Source: an archaeon (lineage in GTDB: Archaea > Nanobdellota > Nanobdellia > SCGC-AAA011-G17 > GW2011-AR18). Taken from it: DNA of 39,219 bases. Under the pieces are notes generated by a model. It did not search any database. It was not told where the DNA came from and saw only the letters and a program-made list of their open reading frames with translations. Below are positions 1-7,403 of this stretch, in pieces. A program made the position numbers and the translations under genes. The stretch lies in the NCBI GenBank assembly GCA_023245565.1, contig JAHFKB010000001.1, positions 8,737-47,955 on the forward strand, in the 5' to 3' direction. Each line of letters starts with the position of its first letter. Positions within the stretch are counted from its first letter, which is position 1.

Positions 1-432
1 TTAGTAGTTAAAAGTAGATTTCCAAAAATAAAAAAAGGAGAAAGAGGAATAATAAATTTATTATCAGAGGGAATAGATTTTAGGTTTACATTACTTGATT
101 CAGAAAAATCAACAAAAGCACTATTTAAGCCAGAGGTAAGGGCCCATTTAATTTATGAATTAATATCCTCTTTTGATATTGAAGATAGAACCAGAGAAAT
201 TTATGTTGATGGATATTATAAAAATTTACAAGAAAGATTAAATGATATTTTTATTCAAAGAAATTTAGAAAAACCTAATAGAATAATTTCAGAACCAAAA
301 GCAGATATAACTTATAAAATTGTAAATGCAGCAGATACAATTGCAAGAGCCTTATTTCAGGCATATTCAAGATCTCATGAAATAGGAATAGAAAAATATT
401 TAGATAAAAAAGTTTTTACTTCACTATTATGA
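1..432 (+). CDS. Hypothetical protein, 3' part only
   Basis: An open frame runs from the first base to a TGA at 430-432 (143 codons), so the 5' end lies outside the window. The visible part is a mixed charged/hydrophobic soluble domain with no membrane segment. Residues near the end (IVNAADTIARALFQAYS) look like the C-terminal helix of some RNase H-fold proteins, where an Asp in this position can be catalytic, but this is only a resemblance and I do not recognise the family. It overlaps the next gene by the four bases ATGA, so the two are probably translated together. Confidence 0.6.
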   Translation, partial: LVVKSRFPKIKKGERGIINLLSEGIDFRFTLLDSEKSTKALFKPEVRAHLIYELISSFDIEDRTREIYVDGYYKNLQERLNDIFIQRNLEKPNRIISEPKADITYKIVNAADTIARALFQAYSRSHEIGIEKYLDKKVFTSLL

Positions 433-632
433 AATCTTCAAAAAAAGCATTAAAAAACGAATTAAAAAGAATGCAAGCATCTTTCTTAGAAATAAAAAAA
501 GAGAATACAAGAAAATTAAATCCAAATATTTGTTTAAAATGTAAAAATGATGCAGGAAATAATTTTATTTTAATTTACAAAAAAAACAATGAATTAAAAG
601 GAAAACTTTGTATTTCTTGTCATAAAAAATAA
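429..632 (+). CDS. Small zinc-ribbon-like protein
   Basis: A 67-residue basic protein with two CxxC pairs (C35/C38 and C61/C64) spaced like the two knuckles of a zinc ribbon. The N-terminal half is a Lys/Glu-rich helix. The start ATG overlaps the stop of the preceding gene (ATGA), which supports both the reading frame and translational coupling. Zinc ribbons of this size commonly bind nucleic acid or ribosomal partners; no specific function can be assigned. It converges with the gene on the opposite strand, leaving five bases between the stops. Confidence 0.6.
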   Translation: MKSSKKALKNELKRMQASFLEIKKENTRKLNPNICLKCKNDAGNNFILIYKKNNELKGKLCISCHKK

Positions 633-637
633 ATAAT

Positions 638-1039
638 TTAAGCAGCCTTTTCTAATTTTCCTTGTATAGAATTTTCATTAATTATATTATTAATAAAAAC
701 AATTGCTTCTTTCTCAGCCCTATGTATTTCTTTATCTCCATACTGATGAGTTTTAGAAAGAATTATACCTTTATGATGAACTTTAATTTTATTTTCACCA
801 ATTGACTCAATAAATGTTAATCTAATTGAATAATAAATATTTTCAATAATAATCATTGCCTGAATTTTAATAGTTCCCCCATATAATTCTATTGAATATT
901 CCCAATCACTAATTTTCCTAAAATTAATTTTTGATTGAAAACTGCCACTTAAAATAACTATAAATTCTTTAACAAATTTTTCAACATAAGTATAAAATCT
1001 CTTTCTTAACATTGCTTCATCTAATTTTTTATCTGCCAT
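638..1039 (-). CDS. Hypothetical protein, 133 aa
   Basis: A soluble protein with an N-terminal helix, a central run of beta-strand-like segments (residues about 30-95) and a C-terminal amphipathic helix. I do not recognise the family. Its start overlaps the 3' end of the upstream membrane protein gene (1029-1766) by 11 bases, so the two form a two-gene transcript and may act together. It has no cysteines or obvious catalytic motif. Confidence 0.55.
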   Translation of the reverse strand: MADKKLDEAMLRKRFYTYVEKFVKEFIVILSGSFQSKINFRKISDWEYSIELYGGTIKIQAMIIIENIYYSIRLTFIESIGENKIKVHHKGIILSKTHQYGDKEIHRAEKEAIVFINNIINENSIQGKLEKAA

Positions 1040-1766
1040 AAGAACTCACAAAAAAATAAACTAAAGTTGCTAAAACTGCAATAACAAATGCCAATAAAAT
1101 TCCCCAGAATACTGTAAAGTGAATTAATAAAAATAATAAAATTATAAATACTAATAAAAAAACATAAGTAAATAAAGATCCAAAAAATATTTTTGTTCCA
1201 TCTAAATTTGATAAAGGAATCATATTAAATAAAGCCATAAAGAAATTTATATTTACAAATTTTAAAGTATTTATTCCAAAATAATTTCCAATTATAACAC
1301 CAATAACTCCTAAAAAAATATGTGCTAAAATCCCAGTAGAAACAATTTGTGATTCTTCTAAATAATTTAAATTTAATTGCTTCCTACCTAATCTTGCACT
1401 TTTATTTTCACTTAAATTATGTATTCCAATAGCACTAAAAAATAATCTTCCTTTTGAACCTAGGGTTATAAATAAAGCCATTAAAATACCTAATGGGAAA
1501 GATCTAGATAATTTTCCAATATTACCAAACCAAACCCTTTTAATTCTCCAAATTTCATATTCACTAATAGCATCATGTCTTTTAGAAAAAAATTTTACAA
1601 CAACTTCTCTGATTAAAATAGATATTATAAGAAAGAAAAATATAGAAATTAGATTAAAAATCCAATTATCAAAAATAAAAACTTTGCTTCCATCATCAAA
1701 ACCAAACACAAATGTCAGAAATAAAATAGAAATTAGTAAATGAACCTTCTCTCTTTTTGTAAACAT
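1029..1766 (-). CDS. Site-2-protease-family (M50-like) membrane protein, catalytic motif lost
   Basis: A 245-residue protein with about six membrane segments. The C-terminal motif N181-x-x-P184-x-x-x-L188-D189-G190 matches the NxxPxxxLDG signature that supplies the third zinc ligand in intramembrane metalloproteases of the M50/S2P family. The segment following the first helices (residues 61-115, with the pattern YEIW then PLGILMALF) also fits the archaeal S2P layout. At the position of the HExxH motif the sequence reads IREVVVKF (residues 52-59), so the Glu is kept but both zinc-binding His are replaced by Arg and Val. It is therefore probably a pseudoprotease, perhaps a membrane scaffold. 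It is encoded first in a pair with the 638-1039 gene, behind a TATA-like box near 1792. Confidence 0.65.
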   Translation of the reverse strand: MFTKREKVHLLISILFLTFVFGFDDGSKVFIFDNWIFNLISIFFFLIISILIREVVVKFFSKRHDAISEYEIWRIKRVWFGNIGKLSRSFPLGILMALFITLGSKGRLFFSAIGIHNLSENKSARLGRKQLNLNYLEESQIVSTGILAHIFLGVIGVIIGNYFGINTLKFVNINFFMALFNMIPLSNLDGTKIFFGSLFTYVFLLVFIILLFLLIHFTVFWGILLAFVIAVLATLVYFFVSSYGR

Positions 1767-1826
1767 AACATTATAAGAGAAAATGTATATTTAATTCTTT
1801 CTAATAATTCATTGTTCACTGAACAG

Positions 1827-2501
1827 TCAATGTTTATCTAACAATTTAATTTCATTAATAATTTCTTCTTCATGTCCTGCGCCAACAACACCAACAACCT
1901 TCTCATAATTTTCCATTAATCTAAATAATTTAACAGCCATATATTTATTTCTATCTTCAACTAAAGTTTTATACAAATTAGGATATCTAAGTTTTGTATG
2001 TTTTAACATTTTATGTATTAATTCTTTTTCAGGAACTTTTGTTAAATCAAATTTCACTCTCTGTTCTTTACTAAAAATACCTTTAATAATATCAGAAAAA
2101 AATCTAAATTTCTCTTTCCAAGTTATTTGTTTAGAAAAATTTTTCAGAGTAACTTCAATTTTCTGATCTACTAATGCAATTTTACATTTATTTTCTAAAG
2201 CAACTTCAGCAGCTTTTAACATTTCTTGTCCAGGACTTACTCCAACCCGTCCTCCAAGTTTTCTTTCTATAAACTCTCCTAGTTTAGCAAATAAATATCC
2301 CTTAAATCCAATACTCTTAATTTCTTTTAATCCAATTCTACCTTTAACTTTATTTGTAAGAGCATAAAATCTTCCTTTATCAAGTTCTAAAGCAACAACA
2401 ACTGGTTTTTCTTTTTTAATTATTCTTTCAACTTCTTCAATACTCTCTCTAGAAATATGAGAAGTACCAATCAAAATTAGATTTTCAAACGCTTGCATCA
2501 C
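1827..2501 (-). CDS. TraB/PrgY-family protein
   Basis: A 224-residue protein with the TraB-domain signatures: GTSHIS at residues 12-17, the ELD motif followed by Arg near residues 39-44, and a C-terminal GAGH motif near residue 209. Members include plasmid pheromone-shutdown proteins and many archaeal proteins related to the TIKI/GumN metalloprotease-like fold; the conserved His and Glu residues are kept here. Many archaeal members carry a C-terminal membrane domain, which is absent in this short version. Two ATG codons lie at the start and the first was chosen. The actual substrate is unknown. It is divergent from the PRC-barrel gene. Confidence 0.8.
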   Translation of the reverse strand: MMQAFENLILIGTSHISRESIEEVERIIKKEKPVVVALELDKGRFYALTNKVKGRIGLKEIKSIGFKGYLFAKLGEFIERKLGGRVGVSPGQEMLKAAEVALENKCKIALVDQKIEVTLKNFSKQITWKEKFRFFSDIIKGIFSKEQRVKFDLTKVPEKELIHKMLKHTKLRYPNLYKTLVEDRNKYMAVKLFRLMENYEKVVGVVGAGHEEEIINEIKLLDKH

Positions 2502-2508
2502 AGAAAGG

Positions 2509-2524
2509 AAAAATATATAAACTT
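2509..2524 (+). promoter_or_regulatory. TATA box region between the TraB and PRC-barrel genes
   Basis: An AT-only stretch (AAAAATATATAAACTT) lies about 50 bases before the PRC-barrel ATG. That fits a TATA box followed by a short leader carrying the GGTGA ribosome site at 2557-2561. It is close to symmetric and may also serve the divergent TraB gene. Confidence 0.4.
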
Positions 2525-2567
2525 AAAAATGTTGGTAAAAAGATATACAAACTAAAGGTGATTGTAA

Positions 2568-2855
2568 ATGTTAAAGACAAGAAAAGTAACTGATATTTTT
2601 GGATTAAGAGTTTTTACAGACGAAGGTTATTATTACGGTGACATTGAAGAAGTAGTTCTTCAAGGAAACAGAGTTTGGGGCTGGCGTATTAAAGCAACAA
2701 AAGCTTCTCAACTAACTCGTGTTTTAACTGGAGCTAAAGGAGCAACAATTCCTCATCAACTTGTTAGATCAATTGGTGATATAGTAATTATATCTAAAAA
2801 TGCTTTACCTTCAGAAGAAATGCCTGTTGAAGAGCAAAGTGTTGAAGAATATTAA
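2568..2855 (+). CDS. PRC-barrel domain protein
   Basis: A 95-residue protein. Residues 1-78 form a PRC-barrel: KVTDIFGLRVFT, then a G-D-I-E-E-V-V strand pair, and the closing motif IPHQLVRSIGDIVII. The last 15 residues are an acidic tail. Small archaeal PRC-barrel proteins of this type are abundant, and CdpB-like members take part in cell division together with SepF and FtsZ; that role is an inference here. A ribosome site (AAAGGTGA, 2554-2561) precedes the start, unlike most genes in the window, and the codons are richer in GC than those of neighbours. Both suggest high expression. Confidence 0.8.
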   Translation: MLKTRKVTDIFGLRVFTDEGYYYGDIEEVVLQGNRVWGWRIKATKASQLTRVLTGAKGATIPHQLVRSIGDIVIISKNALPSEEMPVEEQSVEEY

Positions 2856-2880
2856 ATTTTATTTTTCATCAAACAAAACA

Positions 2881-2890
2881 CTTATATACT
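2881..2890 (+). promoter_or_regulatory. TATA box for the membrane-paralogue cluster
   Basis: CTTATATACT is centred 26 bases before the ATG at 2912, the spacing of a leaderless archaeal promoter. Confidence 0.5.
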
Positions 2891-2911
2891 AATTCTTTTA
2901 TTTTACAATAT

Positions 2912-3469
2912 ATGGCTTCGCCTCTACAAAATGCTATAACTTTCTTAAGAGATTTTGGCCTTTTTGATGTTGTGCTTCCATTCTTATTAGTATTCTCAAT
3001 TATTTTTGCAATTCTAGAAAAAACAAAAATTCTAGGAACAGAGGGCAAAGAGCAGACTCCAAAAAGAAGCTTAAATACAATGGTTGCTTTTGTAATTGGA
3101 ATGCTTGTTGTGGCAGCAAACAAAATTGTTACAGCAATTAATGAAGCACTTCCAAATATTGTATTAATAATTATTGCATTTGTAGCATTCTTAATGATGA
3201 TTGGAGTATTCTTTAAATCAGAAGAATTTGTTTTAGCTGAAAAATATAAAGGATTTACTTTAGGTTTTGTTGTAGTTTCATTAATCATACTAATTATTAT
3301 ATTATTAGATTCATTAAAATTAGATAGTAAAAAGAGCTGGTTAGAATGGCTAATGGAATATGTAGTAAATAATATAAGCGGCCCTATTGTTACATCAATA
3401 ATATTTTTGATTGTTGCAGTAGCAGCAGTTGTTTATATAACAAGAAGTAATGGTGGAGAAAAAAAGTGA
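2912..3469 (+). CDS. Multi-pass membrane protein, first of three tandem paralogues
   Basis: A 185-residue protein with four to five membrane helices. It opens with an amphipathic stretch and the signature LFDVVLPFLLVFSIIFAILEKTKILG (positions 17-42, quoted in part), which recurs in the next gene. A helical pair follows, then a last helix with a basic tail. Similar small membrane proteins are found in DPANN genomes next to FlaI/FlaJ-like genes. Function is unknown; the position at the head of the filament locus suggests a membrane component of that machine. The gene is six bases from the next paralogue. Confidence 0.75.
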   Translation: MASPLQNAITFLRDFGLFDVVLPFLLVFSIIFAILEKTKILGTEGKEQTPKRSLNTMVAFVIGMLVVAANKIVTAINEALPNIVLIIIAFVAFLMMIGVFFKSEEFVLAEKYKGFTLGFVVVSLIILIIILLDSLKLDSKKSWLEWLMEYVVNNISGPIVTSIIFLIVAVAAVVYITRSNGGEKK

Positions 3470-3475
3470 TAAAAA

Positions 3476-4033
3476 ATGGTACTAGGGTCATTTAATTTAC
3501 AAGATTCATTAAATTACCTAATTGATTTAGGAGTTTATGATGTATTACTTCCATTCTTATTAGTATTTGCAATAGTTTTTGCAACACTAGAAAAAACAGC
3601 AATCTTGGGAAAAGATAAATCAAACATTAATGCAATTGTTGCAGTTGTTACAGGTTTACTTTTAGTAGTTCAAAGAGGAATTGTTGATACAATAAATATT
3701 TTCTTACCTAGAATTTCTTTACTAATTGTAGTTATATTAATGGGATTATTAGTTATTAGTATGATTGCTGGAAAAGAATTTGATGGTATAAAGGGCGGAA
3801 GTTTTGCAATAGGTGTTATAATAATTATAATTGCAGTTATATTTTCATTAGTAACTCCACAATCAGGAGGACCAATATGGTTAACTCCAGCAGATAAACA
3901 AATTTTATTATCAGTTGGAATTCTAATTTTAGTATTAGTCCTTGTTATAGGTTTAGTTACTTCAAAACCAAAACAACAGCAAGGAGATAGTTTCCTAAAA
4001 AAATTAGCTAAAGACTTTGGTGGAAAAGAGTAA
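3476..4033 (+). CDS. Multi-pass membrane protein, second paralogue
   Basis: A 185-residue protein closely paralogous to its upstream neighbour: YDVLLPFLLVFAIVFATLEK at residues 20-39 matches the first copy almost residue for residue, followed by a similar helix order. It ends in a basic, Gln/Lys-rich cytoplasmic tail. It lies six bases after the previous gene, and its TAA stop is immediately followed by the ATG of the third paralogue, so the three are one transcript. The three probably assemble as a heteromer; this is inference. Confidence 0.75.
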   Translation: MVLGSFNLQDSLNYLIDLGVYDVLLPFLLVFAIVFATLEKTAILGKDKSNINAIVAVVTGLLLVVQRGIVDTINIFLPRISLLIVVILMGLLVISMIAGKEFDGIKGGSFAIGVIIIIIAVIFSLVTPQSGGPIWLTPADKQILLSVGILILVLVLVIGLVTSKPKQQQGDSFLKKLAKDFGGKE

Positions 4034-4585
4034 ATGGCAACAATATTAGACACAGGATTAATATCATTTTTATTACCTGTATTTGTATTTTTATTTATTT
4101 TAGTAGTTATCTATGCAATCTTAGGAAAAACAGAATTATTTGGTAAAACTCAAACAACTTTAAATTTATTAGCAGCAATTTGTGTGGCTGCAGTTTCTGT
4201 ATTTGCAGGAAATATGATTAAAGTTATTGGATCTATAATTCCTTGGATTGTATTTATTGCTTTAGTTCTTGTTTTAGTATTTGCTATATATATGGCTTTT
4301 GGAAAAAAAGAAAAAGAAATATGGGATACCTTTGGTGGACCAACAGTTATAACAGTAATTATTATTTTTATAGTTTTAATTGGTCTAATTGCAGTATTTG
4401 AATCAGATATAACTCCTTTCTCTGGAACTTCTCAAGTAAGCTCAGATGGAAAAATAGTTCAAGGCCAAAATGTAAAAAATGAAGTTATAGCAACACTAAC
4501 TCATCCAAGATTATTAGGAGCTTTATTTCTTTTAATGGTAACTGTATTTACAGCTAAATTATTAGTAGATAAATTAGAACCATAA
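4034..4585 (+). CDS. Multi-pass membrane protein, third paralogue
   Basis: A 183-residue, four- to five-helix membrane protein. It shares the LLPVFVFLFILVVIYAILGKTE opening pattern (residues 14-35, quoted in part) and the overall helix plan with the two upstream genes, but is the most diverged. Between helices 3 and 4 it carries a hydrophilic Ser/Gly/Gln-rich loop (about residues 124-155) that would lie outside the cell or in the inter-membrane space. It starts directly after the preceding stop codon. Function is unknown, presumably the same complex. Confidence 0.7.
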   Translation: MATILDTGLISFLLPVFVFLFILVVIYAILGKTELFGKTQTTLNLLAAICVAAVSVFAGNMIKVIGSIIPWIVFIALVLVLVFAIYMAFGKKEKEIWDTFGGPTVITVIIIFIVLIGLIAVFESDITPFSGTSQVSSDGKIVQGQNVKNEVIATLTHPRLLGALFLLMVTVFTAKLLVDKLEP

Positions 4586-4616
4586 ATATTTTAACTTCTT
4601 ATAATACTAAATTAAT

Positions 4617-5645
4617 ATGAATATAAAAGATAAGTATTTAGATTTTCAAAGAAAACGTAAAATTAAACAATTAAAATCTGCAATAAAAGATTATCAAAAT
4701 TTAGTATTTGGATCAATTCCAGCTACCAAAGCTAGAAATAATTTAATAGAAGAATTAAAACCTGCTTTAGATATAATAAATAAATTTGAATATTTTGGAT
4801 ATATTTCTATAGAAGATTATGAATACTTAAAAAAATATTTAAAAATAGATTCTAACTTAAATGATGAAAATGAAATTATTATTTTTGGAGGGATTCTCAA
4901 AACAGATTTACAAGCAATTATAATTATTCTTAGTAAAATTCAACAATTAGCTAAAGAATTAAGTTTATCAATAAATTCAGTTAAAATAGAGTTATCAAAA
5001 ACAGAATTATCAAAATTATCAAAAGAATTCTATATAATTCCAAAAGAATATATTATTAGTCACACAACTCAAAGTTACAGAGATTTCTTAAAACAAGCAA
5101 ATTATATGGATCTAGATTCAGCAGATGGTTTATTAGTAGAAAAGAAAATAAGTAAAACAAAAATAAATTGGTCTGATTCTAAAAATTTAATAGAAAAAGA
5201 AGGTTATAAATTATTAACAGCAGGTCTAATCTACTTAGTTTTTATTCCTTATCTAAAAGAAAAAGAATCTCAAGGAGAAAAAGGAGTAATAGAAACATTA
5301 AATGAAATGATGAGTAAATATGCAGAATGGTTAGAAGATAAAATAATAAATAAAAACACATTAAAAATAAATAATAAAGAAATAGAAATAAATTTAATAC
5401 AACAAGATGGACGGTTTGACAAAGAAGATATAAATGAATATGGTTATCCTGAAAAATTAAAAGAAAAAGGAGAATATTATTATTGGTATCCAAGAAATAA
5501 TGAAATTGCTACCATTCGTGACTGGAACTCCGTGTTGGGCTTGAGTCTTATGGGGGGGCCTTCCTTTGTTGGCGGTTGGCTTGGGGTACGTCGTACAAAA
5601 ATTTTCAATTTTAAAAAAGAAATATTCCAAGGACCATTTAGATAA
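4617..5645 (+). CDS. Putative DGR-diversified protein with C-type-lectin-like tail (copy 1)
   Basis: A 342-residue protein without signal peptide. Residues 1-135 are a helical domain found only here. Residues 137-296 are nearly identical to residues 148-308 of the product of 12582-13616. Residues 297-327 are hypervariable, with the framework R-D-x(5)-LGL-x(5)-P-x-F-x(4)-LG-x-RR, matching the ending of C-type-lectin-fold targets of diversity-generating retroelements. The DNA for these 31 codons is about 55% GC with 11 A among 93 bases, in a gene otherwise full of A. A WYPR motif precedes the variable part as in other DGR targets. The role is probably ligand binding; the ligand is unknown. It follows the three membrane paralogues. 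Confidence 0.7.
   Translation: MNIKDKYLDFQRKRKIKQLKSAIKDYQNLVFGSIPATKARNNLIEELKPALDIINKFEYFGYISIEDYEYLKKYLKIDSNLNDENEIIIFGGILKTDLQAIIIILSKIQQLAKELSLSINSVKIELSKTELSKLSKEFYIIPKEYIISHTTQSYRDFLKQANYMDLDSADGLLVEKKISKTKINWSDSKNLIEKEGYKLLTAGLIYLVFIPYLKEKESQGEKGVIETLNEMMSKYAEWLEDKIINKNTLKINNKEIEINLIQQDGRFDKEDINEYGYPEKLKEKGEYYYWYPRNNEIATIRDWNSVLGLSLMGGPSFVGGWLGVRRTKIFNFKKEIFQGPFR
5022..5612 (+). repeat. Direct repeat unit 1: shared C-terminal module of the two DGR-like targets
   Basis: From AAAGAATTCTATATAATTCC onward this stretch is similar, and in places identical over tens of bases, to 13020-13609. Within the repeat only one codon is inserted or deleted before the variable region. The N-terminal parts of the two genes share no visible similarity. 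Confidence 0.85.
5505..5597 (+). other. Putative DGR variable region 1
   Basis: 31 codons in which 20 differ from the second copy (15 of them changing the residue), counted by eye, against about 15 changed bases in the 93 bases just upstream versus 31 here. Only 11 of 93 bases are A, while the flanks are about half A. Depletion of A in the coding strand is what adenine-targeted mutagenic homing leaves. The shared CGTCG followed by CAAAAATTTTC marks the 3' edge and could be where homing initiates. Confidence 0.65.
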
Positions 5646-5648
5646 ATT

Positions 5649-6194
5649 TCAATGTTTTATTTTTTTAAGTTCTTGAGTTACTCTATTAAGATCTTTAATA
5701 TTAGAAGTTAAAGGTTCTAAAATTTTTTCAAAGACTTTTTCTAAAGCTTTCATCTCAGTATGAACTCCTTTAATTCCTTCATCATAATCTTTTACTTTAC
5801 CAAGAACAGCACCTTGTAATTGTTCAAATCTTTCTTCTAATCTAAGTAATTCTTGTTTTATAGAAATAACATCATTATTCATTTTTTCTTTCCAAACAGC
5901 AATATTACCAATTCCACCCACAACATCCTGCCATTTTTCATTAATTATTGCTTCAATAATTTCATGTATTCTATCAATATCAATTTGTGGACTAGCATTT
6001 GAAGATTGTTGTGGATTATAATTTTGTTGAGAATAACCTTGGCTAGGTTCAGAACTATCTGCATAATTTGTAGTAGGTAAATCTCCTTCATCATTAGGAA
6101 TCTCAGACTGTACTCCACTAGAAGGAGCAGGAACATCACCAACCATTCCATCAACACCTGCTTTTATATCATTAAAATCTCTTTCATCTGGCAT
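5649..6194 (-). CDS. Coiled-coil protein, archaellum FlaC-like
   Basis: A 181-residue protein. Residues 1-72 are a low-complexity, disordered segment rich in Pro, Ser, Asn and Gln. Residues 73-100 form a helix, and residues 105-180 form a long heptad-patterned coiled coil. This arrangement resembles the FlaC-type accessory proteins that form a cytosolic ring at the archaellum motor, but there is no diagnostic motif. The start overlaps the preceding coiled-coil gene by 11 bases. It is inferred to be a cytosolic partner of the ATPase and platform proteins encoded nearby on the other strand. Confidence 0.6.
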   Translation of the reverse strand: MPDERDFNDIKAGVDGMVGDVPAPSSGVQSEIPNDEGDLPTTNYADSSEPSQGYSQQNYNPQQSSNASPQIDIDRIHEIIEAIINEKWQDVVGGIGNIAVWKEKMNNDVISIKQELLRLEERFEQLQGAVLGKVKDYDEGIKGVHTEMKALEKVFEKILEPLTSNIKDLNRVTQELKKIKH

Positions 6195-6573
6195 GTTCTT
6201 TTACTACCTCTTTTTTACCATTATGTATCTCAATTAATTTAACAACATCTTCTTCAGTTGTAAATTTCATAGGGTTCCATAAATTAATATATTTTTCTAA
6301 AAATTGAACATCTTCTTTCCTAGCAAATAATTCAACTTCTTGAATTAAATGTCTAATACTTTCTTTTAATTTAAATACATCTCCTTTAATATCTTTAATT
6401 TCAGAATCTATAAATTTAATTTCACCCATAACTTTTTTATATTCTTCAATCATATTATTATTAATTATTAAAACTCTATCTCTAAGCAAGTTATATTTTC
6501 CTTCTAAACTTCTAACTCTAGAATTAACATCAAATAATACTTCTTCAGGAGAATATGTTTGTTCTTGAGCCAT
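6184..6573 (-). CDS. Coiled-coil protein, possible FlaC/FlaD-like accessory
   Basis: A 129-residue, mostly helical protein. Residues 10-85 form a coiled coil, followed by a short globular tail with EKYINLWNPMKFTTEEDV (residues 95-112) that reads like an interaction motif. It is soluble, with no signal peptide, and is transcribed away from the ATPase gene. The start was chosen at the ATG preceded by the purine-rich GAGGTTATTTC (reading on its strand), which can act as a ribosome site. The function in the filament motor is inferred only from context and coiled-coil character. Confidence 0.6.
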   Translation of the reverse strand: MAQEQTYSPEEVLFDVNSRVRSLEGKYNLLRDRVLIINNNMIEEYKKVMGEIKFIDSEIKDIKGDVFKLKESIRHLIQEVELFARKEDVQFLEKYINLWNPMKFTTEEDVVKLIEIHNGKKEVVKEHAR

Positions 6574-6626
6574 GAAATAACCTCTTTATTATATAAGGAA
6601 AACTAATTCTATTTAACACTTTCGGG

Positions 6627-7337
6627 TTATAATTGGTTTATTAGTTCATCCAATTTTTCTATATATTTCTTAATTTTTAATAGATCTATGGCTGCTTGTT
6701 GTGAATCTTGTCGATTTAAGTAACTAGCACTTTTTATAAGGTTTCCAATCTGAGTATCCAGTAAACCTCTTAACATCTTTCTTTCAGTATCTAATTTAGT
6801 AAATAGATCTTTACCAAACATTTTTTTAAAAGACTCATTCTCAACTTGATCTTCTATATCTTTTAATGTTTTATACAACAGGTCTATATCTGAAGAAAAA
6901 TGTTTTATTGCCTCATCTAAAGAGCTTTTTCCATAGTAATATTCAAAATTAGCAAAATAACCCGCTTCCCAATTTTTCTGCATTGTTTCAAACCAACTAT
7001 AAAAATCTCCAAGTCCATTTGAAAGATTCACCAATATAACTTTTAAAGTTTCTAGATCATATTCACTTAAGTTAGGTGCTTTTTTCATAGGAAATTCATA
7101 GCCTTCTTTTCTCAAAGTTAAAAAAGTTTTTAATAAAGATCCTATTTTTTTCTGTCCCGTTTCCCCCTGTTTTAACTCCAATTCAACAGAATTTATTCTC
7201 ATTAAAACTTCATCTCTCTTAACAGAAGGCAGACTATTGCAACCAGAACTTAAAGTCCCAAGTAAGAAAAACATAACTCCAAATCTTTTCTTCTTTTTTA
7301 ACAAATCAAGCATTAAGTCATTAATCAATAACCTCAT
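6627..7337 (-). CDS. Putative lipoprotein with helical domain
   Basis: A 236-residue protein with a basic N-terminus (KKKKRFG, residues 14-20), a short hydrophobic stretch and a lipobox-like LSSGC ending at Cys33. This predicts export and lipid attachment at the cell surface. The rest (residues 40-236) is helical, with no cysteines and no recognised family. Internal ATGs at codons 8 and 22 exist; the start at codon 8 would give a more typical signal peptide length. It lies between the coiled-coil genes and the secretion ATPase, so a surface part of the same machine is plausible. Confidence 0.6.
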   Translation of the reverse strand: MRLLINDLMLDLLKKKKRFGVMFFLLGTLSSGCNSLPSVKRDEVLMRINSVELELKQGETGQKKIGSLLKTFLTLRKEGYEFPMKKAPNLSEYDLETLKVILVNLSNGLGDFYSWFETMQKNWEAGYFANFEYYYGKSSLDEAIKHFSSDIDLLYKTLKDIEDQVENESFKKMFGKDLFTKLDTERKMLRGLLDTQIGNLIKSASYLNRQDSQQAAIDLLKIKKYIEKLDELINQL

Positions 7338-7403
7338 TTAAATAAGTTTCTAAGATACTAGTAAAATTAATTAACTAACATTCTACTTAAGATTTAGATT
7401 AAT

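Noticed and set aside
2869..4053. Long open frames on the minus strand opposite the membrane paralogues
   Set aside because: They mirror the coding strand of AT-rich membrane genes, show no ribosome site or TATA box and encode low-complexity Ile/Thr-rich sequence.
5242..5493. Minus-strand frame opposite the DGR-like target
   Set aside because: It is a Leu/Phe/Tyr-rich shadow frame from poly-A-rich coding sequence, overlapping a well-supported gene.
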